This document shows, piece after piece, positions 13,794-27,659 of a stretch of DNA of 64,000 nucleotides. The notes below the pieces were generated by a model that was given only the letters and a program-made list of their open reading frames with translations, was not told where the DNA came from and ran no database searches. Where the stretch lies: positions 11,726,501-11,790,500 of the forward strand of contig NC_092323.1 of NCBI RefSeq assembly GCF_036785885.1, given 5' to 3'. The stretch's first letter is position 1. Every line of letters begins with the position of its first letter. A program made the position numbers and the translations under genes. This stretch comes from Coffea arabica. Taxonomy: Eukaryota > Streptophyta > Magnoliopsida > Gentianales > Rubiaceae.

Positions 13794-14712
13794 TTCACAG
13801 TTGGTTCGTGGTTCAGTTGTAAATTACTTTACATCTCAATCTGTTGATTACTTGCATGAATCAGATTAGGTTTTGTTCTAGGGGTTGAATTGTCGAAGAA
13901 GGGATTTGGAGATTTCTTATTTGCCATTCTTTCAACCCACTTAACCCTGCAATGTTTCAAATAATGATATGGAGCACAGTTCTTAAATTCCATTATCGAC
14001 TTGTCGTGCTTTCTTTTTTTTTCTTTTTTTTTTTTTGTTGTGCTTTCTCAACGAAACACTTTTGTGTTTGGACAATGAGAGTTCTCATCTAAACTCACCC
14101 ACTACTTGGTAGTAGAACATTTGCTGAAAAGACAAGAATATGCAATAAAATTTTTTTTTTTTTGCACTACAAATAATGCCAATCTAAACCCACCTACTAC
14201 TATTCATCATTATTTTATTTTGCACGACATTTGTCCTGGATTGGTGGTCCATATGTCGTGGGGTAGAGTAGAGTTGGTAGGACATTTAGCACTACTGGTT
14301 AATAATGATAAAAAATTGCGCTTCATTAGTTGTATTAATTTGTCATTCACGGAAAAAAAAAATAATATGGCCAATCGTATTTCTTTTTACTCTGGCTCAA
14401 ATCTCCAGAAGTTAAAAAAGAAAAAAACCAAGAAGCTAATCTAACAGATGTTGTATCAAAGGTTGCAAAAGTGACGAATGATTCTTCCCATCTGAATTGA
14501 GTTATCATCAGTGGATCATCCTCCATAACATGATTGAGGCATTTTCACCTTCAAGCTCTGGGGCAGGATTTAATTTACCTTCAAGCCTTTTCACCGTACC
14601 ATCATGAGCTTGTCTTCCATGGTCCCTTCACAAATCACATCAATCCCAGATGCCTCCAGATCAATAAATACAGCTCCATCAAAGTTCGCTTTCATCAGAT
14701 ACTCAAATCCGG
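13794..14712. other. GGPPS 3' flank and spacer
   Basis: Contains the probable GGPPS 3' UTR (AT-rich, to about 13980) and spacer. A T-rich tract at 14016-14036 is flanked by a repeated GTGCTTTCT, perhaps a remnant of a poly(A) retroposition. Nothing else was recognised. Confidence 0.45.
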
Positions 14713-14909
14713 GCCACTGACCATTTGGTCCAATGGTCATCACCATATTTGGTGATGGTGATGCTGGAGGTCAAGGTTCAATTCCTGTCTCCTATAAATT
14801 TACCATAATATGTGGCTGGTCTTAGTTGACCATCTTCCTTTACCTCTTCCCCTATGTTAGGCTAGATTAGATTATAAGACATCTATCGTTGCAGGAAAAA
14901 AAAAATCAT
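14713..14909 (+). mobile_element. tRNA-derived SINE with target-site duplication
   Basis: A ~197-bp element between perfect 14-bp direct repeats ATACTCAAATCCGG (14699-14712 and 14910-14923). Near its 5' end is an A-box-like TGGTCCAATGGTC (about 14727), and about 50 bp later a canonical B box GGTTCAATTCC (about 14776), giving an internal Pol III promoter. It ends in a run of about ten A. Allowing one mismatch, the duplication may be about 17 bp. Perfect duplications suggest a fairly recent insertion. The family name is not assigned. Confidence 0.88.
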
Positions 14910-14923
14910 ATACTCAAATCCGG

Positions 14924-16435
14924 ACCGTATTAGTTTATTAATTTGCTGAGATCATTGCCGACACATTCCACCAGCTCCACTCCACTCCACTTGCTTAATT
15001 TCTTTAATTCTCCAAAGTAAATTAATTCCCAAAGGCAACAGTTGCAAAGGATCCTTAGCTTGACCATCAAAAAGCACAGCATTCATAATGGTTTTGATTT
15101 TGTCTGAAGTAAAATAGATGCAACTGAAAAGATAGCAATAGGGAAAATAACATAGCCAAGTAAAATTAAACGCGCATGGAACTTGTCTAAAAAGGAGACT
15201 TAAGAATCTATTCAATACTAACAGGCAGGGCTCACCCTTGTAGTTGTAGCAACACAATAATAAACACAAGTAATTTTCTACTTATTACATTTCACATTGG
15301 CTAATATTTACAGCCTTAAAACACGCTGGAAATCTTAAAGAAGTTAATTAAAAATTTTAAAATTCTTAATTCTTAAAATATTACGACGTTAATTTAAAAA
15401 AATTTAAAAATACCTCCAAAAATTTTAAATCATAAAAACCATTTGAAGCAAATATGTGCATTTTGTAAGGCAAAAATTCATAGCCCAGAAGTTCCTAAAT
15501 TTGTACTAGTATTCATTATCATTTATGTTTTGCACAGTATTCCTCCTGAATTGTCATTTATGTTTTTTGTCTGATATGCAGGAGAATCATGACAAAATTA
15601 TTCACCCATGACTTTGAGCCCCCAAAAACAAATATATATTTTTAATAAAGAAAAGTCTTGACAAATTATTTTAATGATGGAATTTGGACTTCAAAAGCAC
15701 AACACAGTTGCCTTCACAGACCAAGAGAGGATCATCGTGGAATATTCAGACAGCAAAGAAGTCTAGCAGAGAAAATTTTGAGGGCCCATTGAAGCCAACG
15801 ACAAGTATGCAACGGAGACTCCAGTAAATTTCCAAAGTGACAAAAGCAATTTGCGAAAATCAATTTTTGCACTCTATCTTAGCATAGACAGTACGCCACC
15901 ATAGACCAGCATGCCAACTCCCACCATTGCCAAAAAGAAATCTAAGGCCTCAAAGTGACAACGACCTGAAGAAAATTTCACGTCTTAGAGTCAAAACACA
16001 TTTACGACTCTGAACTCTGATGTCCTTCCCCGGACTCAATTAATTTTACGTGTGTATCTAAATAGGGTGAAAAATTATGACTAACAATTTTTGTTTGGAT
16101 TGCATTTTTTTGGACTTTTTGTAAAAAAATTACTGTAGCGGTTATATATATATGAGGTAAAAAAATGATTGAAAAATATGTCCACGAAAAGCCGTAGTAA
16201 TTTTCAAAGAAAAATTGCAATCCAAACACACCCTTCTGCAATCCAGCATCTCCACATACAGATGTGTTCTTCTCCCCTTAGATGTACATCTGAAAACTAG
16301 GCTGAGCTGGAAGAATGAAAACTAAAACAAACGTACACGAGTCTAGAAATGTAAGGATGCTGCATACTGTTATACTGCTTGTGAAGGAAACTACGCAAGC
16401 TGCTGAATCATGATAGGAGAAGATTCCAGGCTATT
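14924..16435. other. DHAR 3' flank and spacer
   Basis: The right end holds the DHAR 3' UTR on the minus strand. A minus-strand stretch at about 15968-15882 follows a good acceptor-like TTCAG and would encode a ~28-residue hydrophobic peptide; it is too short to call. The rest is AT-rich spacer. Confidence 0.45.
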
Positions 16436-18920
<2,485 letters not shown>

Positions 18921-19062
18921 TGGGGGCTGAAGAACGGTTGAATTGCGCCGATAAAGCGTCGAGGTTCTCAACCGCTCCAGTGGTGTCAGCTGTCAAGTCA
19001 GCTGGTTGTATTTTAGGCGGTCCATGGTGAGGCGACGTGTGGCATGGATTTATTTTATCCTG

Positions 19063-19071
19063 CTTTATATG
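19063..19071 (-). promoter_or_regulatory. Possible TATA box of DHAR
   Basis: On the minus strand CATATAAAGC lies about 145 bp upstream of the DHAR ATG at 18920, which would give a leader of roughly 110 nt. Supported only by position and sequence. Confidence 0.4.
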
Positions 19072-20308
19072 CTTCTCAAAACTTCTAGAATTCTTTTCCG
19101 GTTCAAAATGAAATTCGGGTAAAAATGGTGGCTTGATTTTCGAACCAGAATTTTTCATAACTACTTGGTTAATCTTGCTTACTTTTATTGTTTCACAATT
19201 CTGAGGTAATCGATGGCTTGGACAATGCCTCATTGACAAAAATGGACTTTTCAAATTTCAATTCTGATTGATTTCTTAATTTTGTCAATCAGCTTAATTA
19301 AGTTCAACAGATCTGCTTGCTAACTGGTTATAATTATCAGTATGATTGGGTTGCCAATTCGACTATTTATTTGGAAATTGTGCAATCCGTCTCTCAATTA
19401 GTGGTGATCAAATTTTGAATGTTCTCATATTTTAGCTACTATAATATCGAACTGAAGTACTTCACATTTGGCTTTATCTATTTTTCGGTTTTCTATCGGT
19501 TAAACAATCTTAGCAAGTAAACCGAAATGAAAAACCCAACGTTAGTCCTATTGGCCCGTTACATTAACAGCAGATAATTCCTCAGCTCCCATAAAAAAGG
19601 TTTTCTCCGACAGTATCCCGAAGAACTACTAAAATGAAATTGGCCCATTACCTATGTAACAAAAGGGCCGCCCAAAAAGGAGGTAAACTGCTGCCTAGGT
19701 CCAAAGCGTAACATGGTTGTCCAGACGAACTAAGGCCGAAAGCTAGTCCAACCCTTGGATTCAATCTCCCTGGATGTAATTAAACTGCTCACATCTGGAT
19801 CCCAAAGACAGGGCTTTTCCATCATTTTCAAATTTCACCATAGCACTTCCACTTACCATTTACCAACGGAGGCATCTGTTTTCTTGCTAATTTGTTAGAC
19901 AGAGTGACTGACAATTAAGAAAGTCGAAACTGAGAAGGAAATAAATGAGCAAATATATAAATAAAAGAATAATAGTCTGGGAACCAGAAGAAGACTGACT
20001 AACATTTGCACATGCACAGTTAGGGATGACAATGGAGCAAGTTTAGGATGGGGGACAGGATGCACAGTTAGGGATGACAATAGAGCAGGTTAGGACTGAC
20101 AATAGGATAAGGTTCCTCTGTCTCGTTGTTCAAAACCTCCCCCTATCACCCATCCCACTAACATTTTTATTTTTATGGATGTTTTACAATGGCAATAACG
20201 AATTGACTAATCCTTATTTTTTGTGAAATAAAGTTGAAAAGCTATTTTAATCTTGTGAATCTGTTTCCCTATATTTGATTATACATGAAATCTAAATCAA
20301 TTATCGTT

Positions 20309-20312
<4 letters not shown>

Positions 20313-20386
<74 letters not shown>
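20313..20386. repeat. (TA)n microsatellite, ~74 bp
   Basis: An uninterrupted run of about 37 TA units. A shorter AT-rich tract follows at about 20545-20566. Likely length-polymorphic. Confidence 0.95.
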
Positions 20387-20389
<3 letters not shown>

Positions 20390-20672
20390 AACACGTCATA
20401 TGTCAAAAAAAAAGTAAGCTAACATAACAAAATTATCGTTTAACCACAAGAAAATTTATATTATTCTATCATAAGAAAATATCATATTATTTATTTCATA
20501 TTACATATGTAATTATATATGATACTATAAATTTTTATTTTCATATATATATATATACATATATATAAGTATGAAATCCAAGAATCTAATAAAATGAAAT
20601 TGGAAAATTGATTGAAAAGTTATAGAGTAGGCTCTCTTTAGCTTAATTTATACGTTAGTTTTAAATAATATC

Positions 20673-20887
20673 AGGGAAAAATCGTCAATTTAGTCCCTAA
20701 ACTTTTTTTTCGTCGATTTAGTCCCTATACATTATTTAAAGCCAATTTAATCCCTAAACTTATATTTCAGTTCCAATCAAAGAGCTTAGCAACGACGCCA
20801 CCGCATAATTTCCATCAGCTGCCCAATTGAGAAACCCAGAAGGGGTATTTTAGGGACTTCCATTGTGGAGCCTTAACCAAAATTAAC
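20673..20887 (+). repeat. Left terminal inverted repeat
   Basis: About 215 bp, matching the right arm in inverse orientation along nearly its full length with scattered substitutions and small indels. It starts AGGGAAAAATCGTC and ends within CCAAAATTAACC. Confidence 0.85.
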
Positions 20888-20975
20888 CGAAACAAAAGTC
20901 TCATGAGAAATACCCACCCAAAACCCAAAATGAAAACAAAAAAAATTTCTTGGACAAAAATTTCTTGCTCAGCTC

Positions 20976-21650
20976 TCATAGAAGAGGGGTGGTGGCCTGC
21001 TTAGCCAACCAATGCAGCACCTTCAACCCATCCTCGAATGCAGCCGGATACCGATTCTCAGGGGCTAACCTGTAACCAACAGCCAACACAATGACATCAC
21101 ACGCCTTGGCAATCCGCCTGCAAAAGAAATCATTCACCACTGAAGCATTGCTCCCACTCACGAACCCTCTACCGTGAAACTGCAATATGACGGGCAATTT
21201 TTGACAATTTTTGTTTCTAGGATTATATCCTCCGTAAACCCCACTATCCGATTTCAAATTGACATTGTCACTATTACAGCCGTAGCTATTTCTCCGATGA
21301 TTCTGATTTCGGATGGTCACGGTCGGCGTTGTGGTAGTGACTCCATTGGCAGAGCCATAGCTGTTCCGCCGGAGAAGAAGTTGGTTCAAATCGGATCTGG
21401 GATCAGAATAATCGAATGGTCGAATATCCTTAGCCCTTGATTTGATGGATCGGGACTTGAAAGCGGAATCGTGGCAGGAGTCAGGAAGAAAGATTCGAAG
21501 GGCGAGAGAGGTCAAGGGGTCGATGTAGATGTCCTTGGTGGCAACTCCGTCGGTGAAGGAAGGATTGGCGGCGGAGATGGACTCCTCACGAGGACGAGAA
21601 GTGACTCCAAAGGATGAGCTGAGGCCATCATCGACTTGAGGGTTTTGCAT
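20976..21650 (-). pseudogene. Captured carboxylesterase (CXE11/16-type) exon fragment
   Basis: An open frame of 224 codons matches the N-terminal part of plant class-I carboxylesterases of the CXE11/16 group (alpha/beta hydrolase, HSL type): the FGVTSRP and FTDGVATKDIYIDPLTSLALRIF blocks, then KLPVILQFHG, SNASVVNDFFCRRIAK, DVIVLAVGYRLAPENRYPAAFEDGLKVLHWLAKQA. The match stops after LAKQA and four unrelated residues precede the stop, so the nucleophile Ser, Asp and His of the catalytic triad are absent. The N-terminal membrane-anchor-like part of the parent is also missing. The oxyanion motif HGGG reads HGRG (Arg at residue 161, codon 21170-21168). It lies between long inverted repeats, so it is a transposon-captured fragment. 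It may be transcribed but cannot be a working esterase. Confidence 0.85.
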
Positions 21651-22091
21651 TCGGTTCTACCGCATTGGTCCTTGCTTTTATAATTCACCGCATAATTCCA
21701 CTACATTGGGTTCTGCGGGAGATTTGGGTTTTGGGTAGGTATTTCTCGATTGAATTGGGTTTTGGGTCTTTCGGGAGATTTGCATTCGGAGATTTGAGTC
21801 TTTCGGGAGATTTGCAATCGGTTCTGCGACATAATTTCCATTGCCAATTCTTTCGGGAGATTATGCCGCATTTGAAAAGCAAGGACCAAATTCAGACTCA
21901 TTGGATTTTGAAAACTCAATTGAATTTGGTTTGAGCTCAATTCAGAATCTGATGGAAACTCAATTGGATTGAATTGAGCTCAATTCAATTGAATTGAGCT
22001 GACTAGATTTGAAAACTCTAATTCACAACATCCAAGTGAAGTCAAGAATTGAATCTCGGGTTCTAAGAAACGGCAAGATTGCACCTTTTTT

Positions 22092-22371
22092 TAATTTTGG
22101 TTAAGACTCCACAATGGGAGTCCCTAAAATACCCCTTCTGGGTTGCTCGATTGGGAAGCTGATGAAATTATGTGGTGGCGCCGCCGCTAAGCTCCTTGAT
22201 TGGAATCGAAATATAAGTTTAGAGATTAAATTGGATATAAATAATGTATAGGAAGCTAAGCTCCTTGATTGGAATCGAAATATAAGTTTAGAGATTAAAT
22301 TGGATATAAATAATGTATAGGAACTAAATCGAGAGAAAAAAAGTTTAGGGATTAAATTGACGATTTTCCCT
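22092..22371 (-). repeat. Right terminal inverted repeat with 69-bp duplication
   Basis: Inverse of the left arm. Positions 22186-22254 are repeated exactly at 22255-22323, so this arm is about 280 bp. The identity of the two 69-bp units shows that the duplication is more recent than the divergence between the two arms. Confidence 0.88.
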
Positions 22372-24180
22372 AACATGAGGGACGGATCGGATCCTATTTT
22401 GCACTCTTATAACCGTGACAGCCTATGAACAGAATTTTTACTTAGGAAGTACAACATTTACAATGATATGCAAGAACGCCAATGTAGCCTCAGATCTTCT
22501 AAAAATATCTGAGGGGCGCAACCAATAAACTTTTGACAAAAATTTTTTTTTATATATAAAGATTTTCACATTGTTATGGGGTTAAAGATGAATTTTTCGA
22601 ACCTCAAGAGAAAGGTATCGACCCTACACCCTCATCTACGCTAGGGTCACCTCCTCAGAGGAAAAATTCAAGGACAATTGGCAAAATCTCCATCTTGTCA
22701 GCATTTAAGTTAGTTTAGTAGTACCCATCGATTGATGCTTGTCTAATGCAATAAATGAACCACAATCTTAACTAAAAACTTTGAGAATAATGTGATGAAT
22801 GAAATGTAAAAGTTTTCCTTCATAAAGTGGCATTTAAAGTCTACATAATCGATTAGAGAGACAAAATCAATACTACGAGTTGGAGTGACATTGAAAGGTT
22901 TTACAGCTATGAAATGGAATAATCTTTACCCAACAACCAAAGTACCAATCAATAGTTGGAGGAAATATGGTTTGCAAGCACTAGGCACTCAAATGCAAAA
23001 ATCTAGGGTGGGTCCAAAATGGAAATCTTGGAACATAAAGTTGGGCATGGCAAAATTTACTTGTGTCCTCTTAAAAGGCCAAATTTATCACATCAATCTA
23101 ATTCTCTTGCTGGTACAACAATATCGATCATCGCTCAAATGCGAGATAGGGTCCCCAATGTCCCATATCACATGTAACTGACATGTGGGATTTGTACGGA
23201 GAAGCAAAATGACTGTGCTCTAATGCTGAAAATGGAGCCCTCGCCCTTTCCCCATCGCCCCACACCTGCACTCACCTGCCTGGGGCAATTTTTTGTGTCC
23301 TTTTTCTTTTCTTTTTCTTGTTTTGAGGTCCCTTAAAAATTTGTTGATGCAAGAAATGGGAAGAATGCTTTTCCATGTTCTTAAGTAGATGTTTCAGCAA
23401 TTATTGGCTATTGGGTAGCATGATGCACATGGGAAGGGAGAGCAAAAGGTTGAATGTGCGTCCTGGGATCCCACTAAGGGTCTCAATTCTTGAAGTTTCT
23501 GTTCTGTTTTCAATATGGGCTGGCAAAAAATTGGTACAGGATCCCCCCCTTTCTATTTTTTTTTGGAAAAAATTGATTGTAAGATCCAAGAGCTGGTTGC
23601 TTCCGTTTTTCTTTTTGGTTCAGCTAGTAAGTTGCTGAACTATTGATGATGCGAGGAGAAAACTAATCTGAAGAATTCTTTATCTCCTTACCAATTGCCA
23701 GCTTGCTATGAAGATTTTTTCATATAGTTTTATGAATAAAACTCCTGTACATGGTTGGTTACATGCCATCGAGTTTAAATGCGTGCTACATATTAAAAAC
23801 TTGAAGAGTTATAATAAAAATTTTACAGATGTATCATACATATATATATATACACAGATCAACTATTATTATACTCAAATGGGAGAGTTTCTTGAAGAAT
23901 CTTTGTGCAAGTTCATCAAACACAAATTTCCAAGTAAAAAAGGTAGGAAATGGAATAGCTAATGCTTTCCATTTTATTCTTTATTCTTTTTGGCGGTAAA
24001 GGTCATCGAATTTTGGTTGAAGGTCATCGAATGCCAATCGAGTCCAGCGGGGAAGGGAGTCGCCATCAACTTCAAAGTAGAAACTTTACGCAGCTTAACC
24101 ATCTGGGCAAAAGGCTTTATCGGTTTTCCTCAGTGGATAATGTGGATAAAGTTTGGTGGAAATGGTGACCCCTGACCAAC
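22372..24180. other. Intergenic, no gene recognised
   Basis: AT-rich spacer. Open stretches at 22.9-23.2 and 23.4-23.6 kb match no family known to me. No RNA gene or complete element was recognised. Confidence 0.45.
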
Positions 24181-24575
24181 TAATCACAATACTGTGAGGG
24201 TTTGTTTACTCAGGAGGTATCATTGCCAAATTTAGATCAGATTTAATCAAATTAGTCCATGCACCTTTTCTCCTGCTGTGGATGCCAAACCATGCAGTTA
24301 AAAAAAATAATAATAATGTGCTATAGGCGTGAAAAATGATAATATTGATTAATGAAATTAATTTTCTGTACGCTTGTAATCGCGATACTGTGAAGGGAGT
24401 GCCCAAGAGGCTAGAGAAGGGCCAATTAGCCATCATTGCCAAAGTTACACTAGATCTAATCAAATTAGTCCATGCACATAAAGTACTGCACCTTTCCTCG
24501 TGCCGTGGATGCCAAATCATGCACTTAAAAAAATCGTGCTGTAGCTGTGAAAAAGGATAGCATTGATTAATCATT
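24181..24575. repeat. Diverged ~200-bp tandem duplication
   Basis: Two neighbouring copies share AATCRCRATACTGTGARGG, CATTGCCAAA, TCTAATCAAATTAGTCCATGCAC, GTGGATGCCAAAYCATGCA and a final GATTAAT block, in the same order. The second copy starts near 24376. Indels of 10-20 bp separate them. Confidence 0.7.
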
Positions 24576-24810
24576 CTATTATGGATAAGTTTAGAGTCTT
24601 TGGGCAAGGAAAGAGTGTTAATTAATGCGTTATCTATGCTTGATGGATGCTTTCAACATGTTTGTATTAAAGTTGCATGATTGGACTCAATTCACTCGCT
24701 CCAGAAAGACCGGAATGGGATGATTGTGGATAAAGCATCATTACTAATCCCGAGTTTTCCTTAGCCTCCATCCCCAGCCCCCAAAATAAAAAGAGTATCA
24801 AGAACGGAAG

Positions 24811-24964
24811 GTTAATTTTATATAAACTGGCGCGGTGCATACATTATCATTGTTAAAAAATTAATAATTAATTTAAATTTTATATTAAGATTCAAAATTT
24901 ATATAGTCGTGAAACATCCAACCGTTATAAAAGTGTGTACACTTTTAGTGTATATAAAATTAAC
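24811..24964. mobile_element. Short MITE, TATAC-type palindrome ends
   Basis: 154-bp element with inverted ends GTTAATTTTATATA and TATATAAAATTAAC, each followed by GTGTAC/GCATAC-like sequence. The ends match a common AT-rich plant MITE style with GTGTATA cores. The similar but more diverged segment at about 42476-42628 looks related. No target-site duplication was seen. Confidence 0.6.
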
Positions 24965-26520
24965 TCAATAACCAAACGAGGGTAAAGAGATGAATAGATA
25001 AAAATCGAGGGTCAAAAGTTTCAGAAAAAAATTTCGCTAGTGAAAACGCCGTGTTACCGACGCCAAGAATTGGATGTAGAATGGCTGAAAACTACTCATG
25101 CAATTATACTTGGCGGTTTTGTGTGATACCTTATCCCGCAGTCTTGACTTATGTAGGCCCTAAAGCTCCCCAGTTTTTTGGTCGCTAACCAAAGAAGAAC
25201 CAGATCTTTACGGCATAGAAAGGAGGACCCGGACTTTAGTTTCAATTGTGAGTTTCCCAGCAACAAGAAGAATATTCATCACTAAAACAGAAGAAAAAAG
25301 AGTGAAAGATGTTGTGGTGTAATTTGGAAATCAGTATTCATATTTATGCATTTTCTTTTTGTATTTCAGGGCGTGTTCATGGCCCGAGACGAAGCAACTT
25401 GACAATAAAATCAGCCACTTGGAGCCATGATATAACATATCACAGAGTTTGATCGAGACTTTGATAATAGAAAATTAGGAACCTGTCCTCTAATATTTAT
25501 TTTCTCCCTTTTTTTTTTGTTGGCCCCCCTTGCTTTTGCTTTCAGGGTTTATCATAGAACTGCAACTAGCATTTCCTAGCAAATGCAATAAAAAAAAATA
25601 TGTTGATAGTATTGAAACATTGGCCGGTACATTCTGTCTAAAAGATAGTTGATGAGAAAGCCAAATTTTGAAAACTAACGAGAGACTTTTGTTTTGGGTT
25701 TGAGCCCTGGTAATTATTTTATTCAATTATTCGCAACACAAATTGCATTATTCAAATGAGTTGAAAAGGAGATGGACCGTGTCTATTATTTTCCAGTATA
25801 CAGATGTCAAGAAACCAAGAAGAATCATCATTTCATGATAACAACATTCCTGAGACATTCCCTCCTGCCCATTTCCCCTTGCCTCTTGAATTTGCCTTTT
25901 TTTTTTTTTTTTTCTGAATCTTGTAGCAATAACTTTATATGGATGCATTCTTGAGAGGGCGAACGGGAGATGGAAGATGTTTCTTGAGTTTCTTTACTCA
26001 CTAATCTACAAAATCTTGATACTGCAAGCAGCTCGAAAGTTCAATTATCTTGAAGATGTTGTATTGGTACGGCAGACTTATTCATCCAAAATCCATGTAG
26101 ATCTGCAAAACAAAGATGGGAGGGGAATAGAACAATTGTTGTTGAACACCTGTTTTCTTGTCTGGTTTTTTAGTGTATTTATTTGTGGTGGTCAGTGAAG
26201 AGTGAAGGGGTTGGGGAAATAATTTTCCTTTGATTACACGGTATTAACTTTGCAATCATCTACTTTGTCTCTTTGGAAACTAGTTTATCACTTCTATGTT
26301 GTTATAGGTTAAGGCTACTCTGATTTGGGATCTTTTCTATTTAGGGTATCCTAATGCATATGTATCTCTTGCATTGGTGCGTGCGCCCCCAAACACTAAC
26401 ATTGTCATACTACAACACAATATACAGATTAAAAAAAAAAAAAGATGAAGTAAATTGTTTTACACTAACAACCAGAAGAATTGCATATATTAGGTTAGAA
26501 TTTACTTACAAAAAGCAATT

Positions 26521-26830
26521 GAAAATCACGGCATTTATAAACGATGGATACAAATATGAAATCTCCAAACAAATGACTTAAAATCATGCTATTCATAAAC
26601 GATTGATACAAAATATGAAATCCCTAAAATCAAGAAGATGCACCATCTTTTAATTATCACGAACATCGTTTAGTATAGAATTTTTTTGTTATGCGGTCGT
26701 TATGTTGTCTGATGATCAACTCCCTTGTTGAAAGAGTTCAATCCTTTGATTTGCAATCAGAACCATACGGTTATTACGTTGCCTGGTGACCAACCCCTTC
26801 GGTGTTTGGTCCTTTGGATTCATTCATCAT
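26521..26830. repeat. Two local tandem duplications
   Basis: A ~60-bp unit (AAAATCAYGSYATTYATAAACGAT ... ATATGAAATC) is repeated at about 26521 and 26581. A ~72-bp unit (CGGTYRTTAYGTTGYCTGRTGA ... CCTTTG) is repeated at about 26694 and 26767. Both pairs are imperfect. Confidence 0.65.
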
Positions 26831-27659
26831 CTTAAAAGCGATGCTAGATGTACCCATAAGGTGTGGTAGTAGAACCATCTTTTGTCTGAATGATTCAAAT
26901 TCATGAATCCGATTGAATTAAAGCGCATTTCATATACAGTCAAGTCCTCGGTAAAATTTGACAAGGATGGCTGGTAGAAAATCTAATCCATATAATCATG
27001 TTTTTCTCTGAGTTGCGTAGAAAACAATAATGTAGTACCTATGAGGAATGGAATGATCAAGAAATAGGGTGCCTTCAGCGTTGAGGTGTTTACTTCCACA
27101 ATATTGACTGATTAAAAATGCAACCCAAAGTGGGGTAACTCTCACATTTTATTAACGTCAAATATAGATACACAGTGGCATCGGGTCATTGTCTCATTTG
27201 ACCACTCATCACATTGACGGAGAGGCAGAAAAAAAAAAAAAAAAGGGGCAATATCTAGCCAAGTACACGAACCCACAAAAAAAAAAGGAAAAAAAATTAA
27301 CACAGGGTAAAAATAAAATCCAACATTAAAGAAAAAGGGTTTAAAAAAACATTTAATAATTAAAAAAAGAAGAAGAAGAAGAAAAAGAAAAGGCTGACTT
27401 GTAGTTGTAGAGGTGAAAAAAAGTAAAAGACAGGACTTGACTCGTTTAGGTCAGTCTCTCTCAATGTCCCTCCCACCATCGCCCCCACACCACCACCCCC
27501 TCGCCAACTCAGCATACCGCACTCGTACTCCGTGGTGGGAGAGTCAGCGGATAGCTGCTGAGTTGGCCCGATTCAACAAGTTGACCACGACTCAGTCGTA
27601 CCCCACACCGAGTTGACTCAGTAGTAAAAAACCAAACCAAACCAAACCGCCGAGTTGAC

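Larger units (their letters stand above)
18921..20672. other. DHAR 5' flank and spacer
   Basis: Contains the DHAR promoter and leader (to about 19.2 kb) and AT-rich spacer. At about 20017-20110 the motif GTTAGGGATGACAATRGAGCARGTTT occurs twice with decayed neighbours, like the end of a dispersed element duplicated in tandem. No gene was recognised. Confidence 0.45.
20673..22371. mobile_element. Pack-MULE-like element carrying a CXE fragment
   Basis: Long terminal inverted repeats enclose a gene fragment. Left arm about 20673-20887, right arm about 22092-22371; in the same orientation both begin AGGGAAAA(A)TCGTCAATTTA and continue collinearly for some 215 bp through CAGAAGGGGTATTTTAGGGA to TTAACCAAAATTAA. 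The right arm is longer because of a perfect 69-bp tandem duplication. Between the arms lies a carboxylesterase exon fragment (20976-21650) and a stretch of short repeats (21.66-22.06 kb). The termini match the 446-bp MITE at 31769-32214, which has a 9-bp duplication, so a Mutator-like origin is inferred. No clean target-site duplication remains here and no transposase is present. Confidence 0.8.
24576..27659. other. Intergenic and DELLA 3' flank
   Basis: Spacer with several local duplications and A- or T-rich runs (T-run near 25900, A-run near 27230). The last ~250 bp are the DELLA 3' UTR on the minus strand, GC-richer, and contain the 12-mer GAGTCAACTCGG twice (about 27650 and 27612). No other gene was recognised. 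Confidence 0.45.

Noticed and set aside
15882-15968. Minus-strand ~28-residue hydrophobic peptide after a good acceptor, faintly like a tetraspanin first membrane segment
   Set aside because: Too short, single segment, no neighbouring exon that continues it.
20665-22380. 9-bp target-site duplication for the CXE-carrying element
   Set aside because: The best comparison (TAATATCAG versus TAACATGAG) matches only 7 of 9 and needs uneven borders, so none is claimed.
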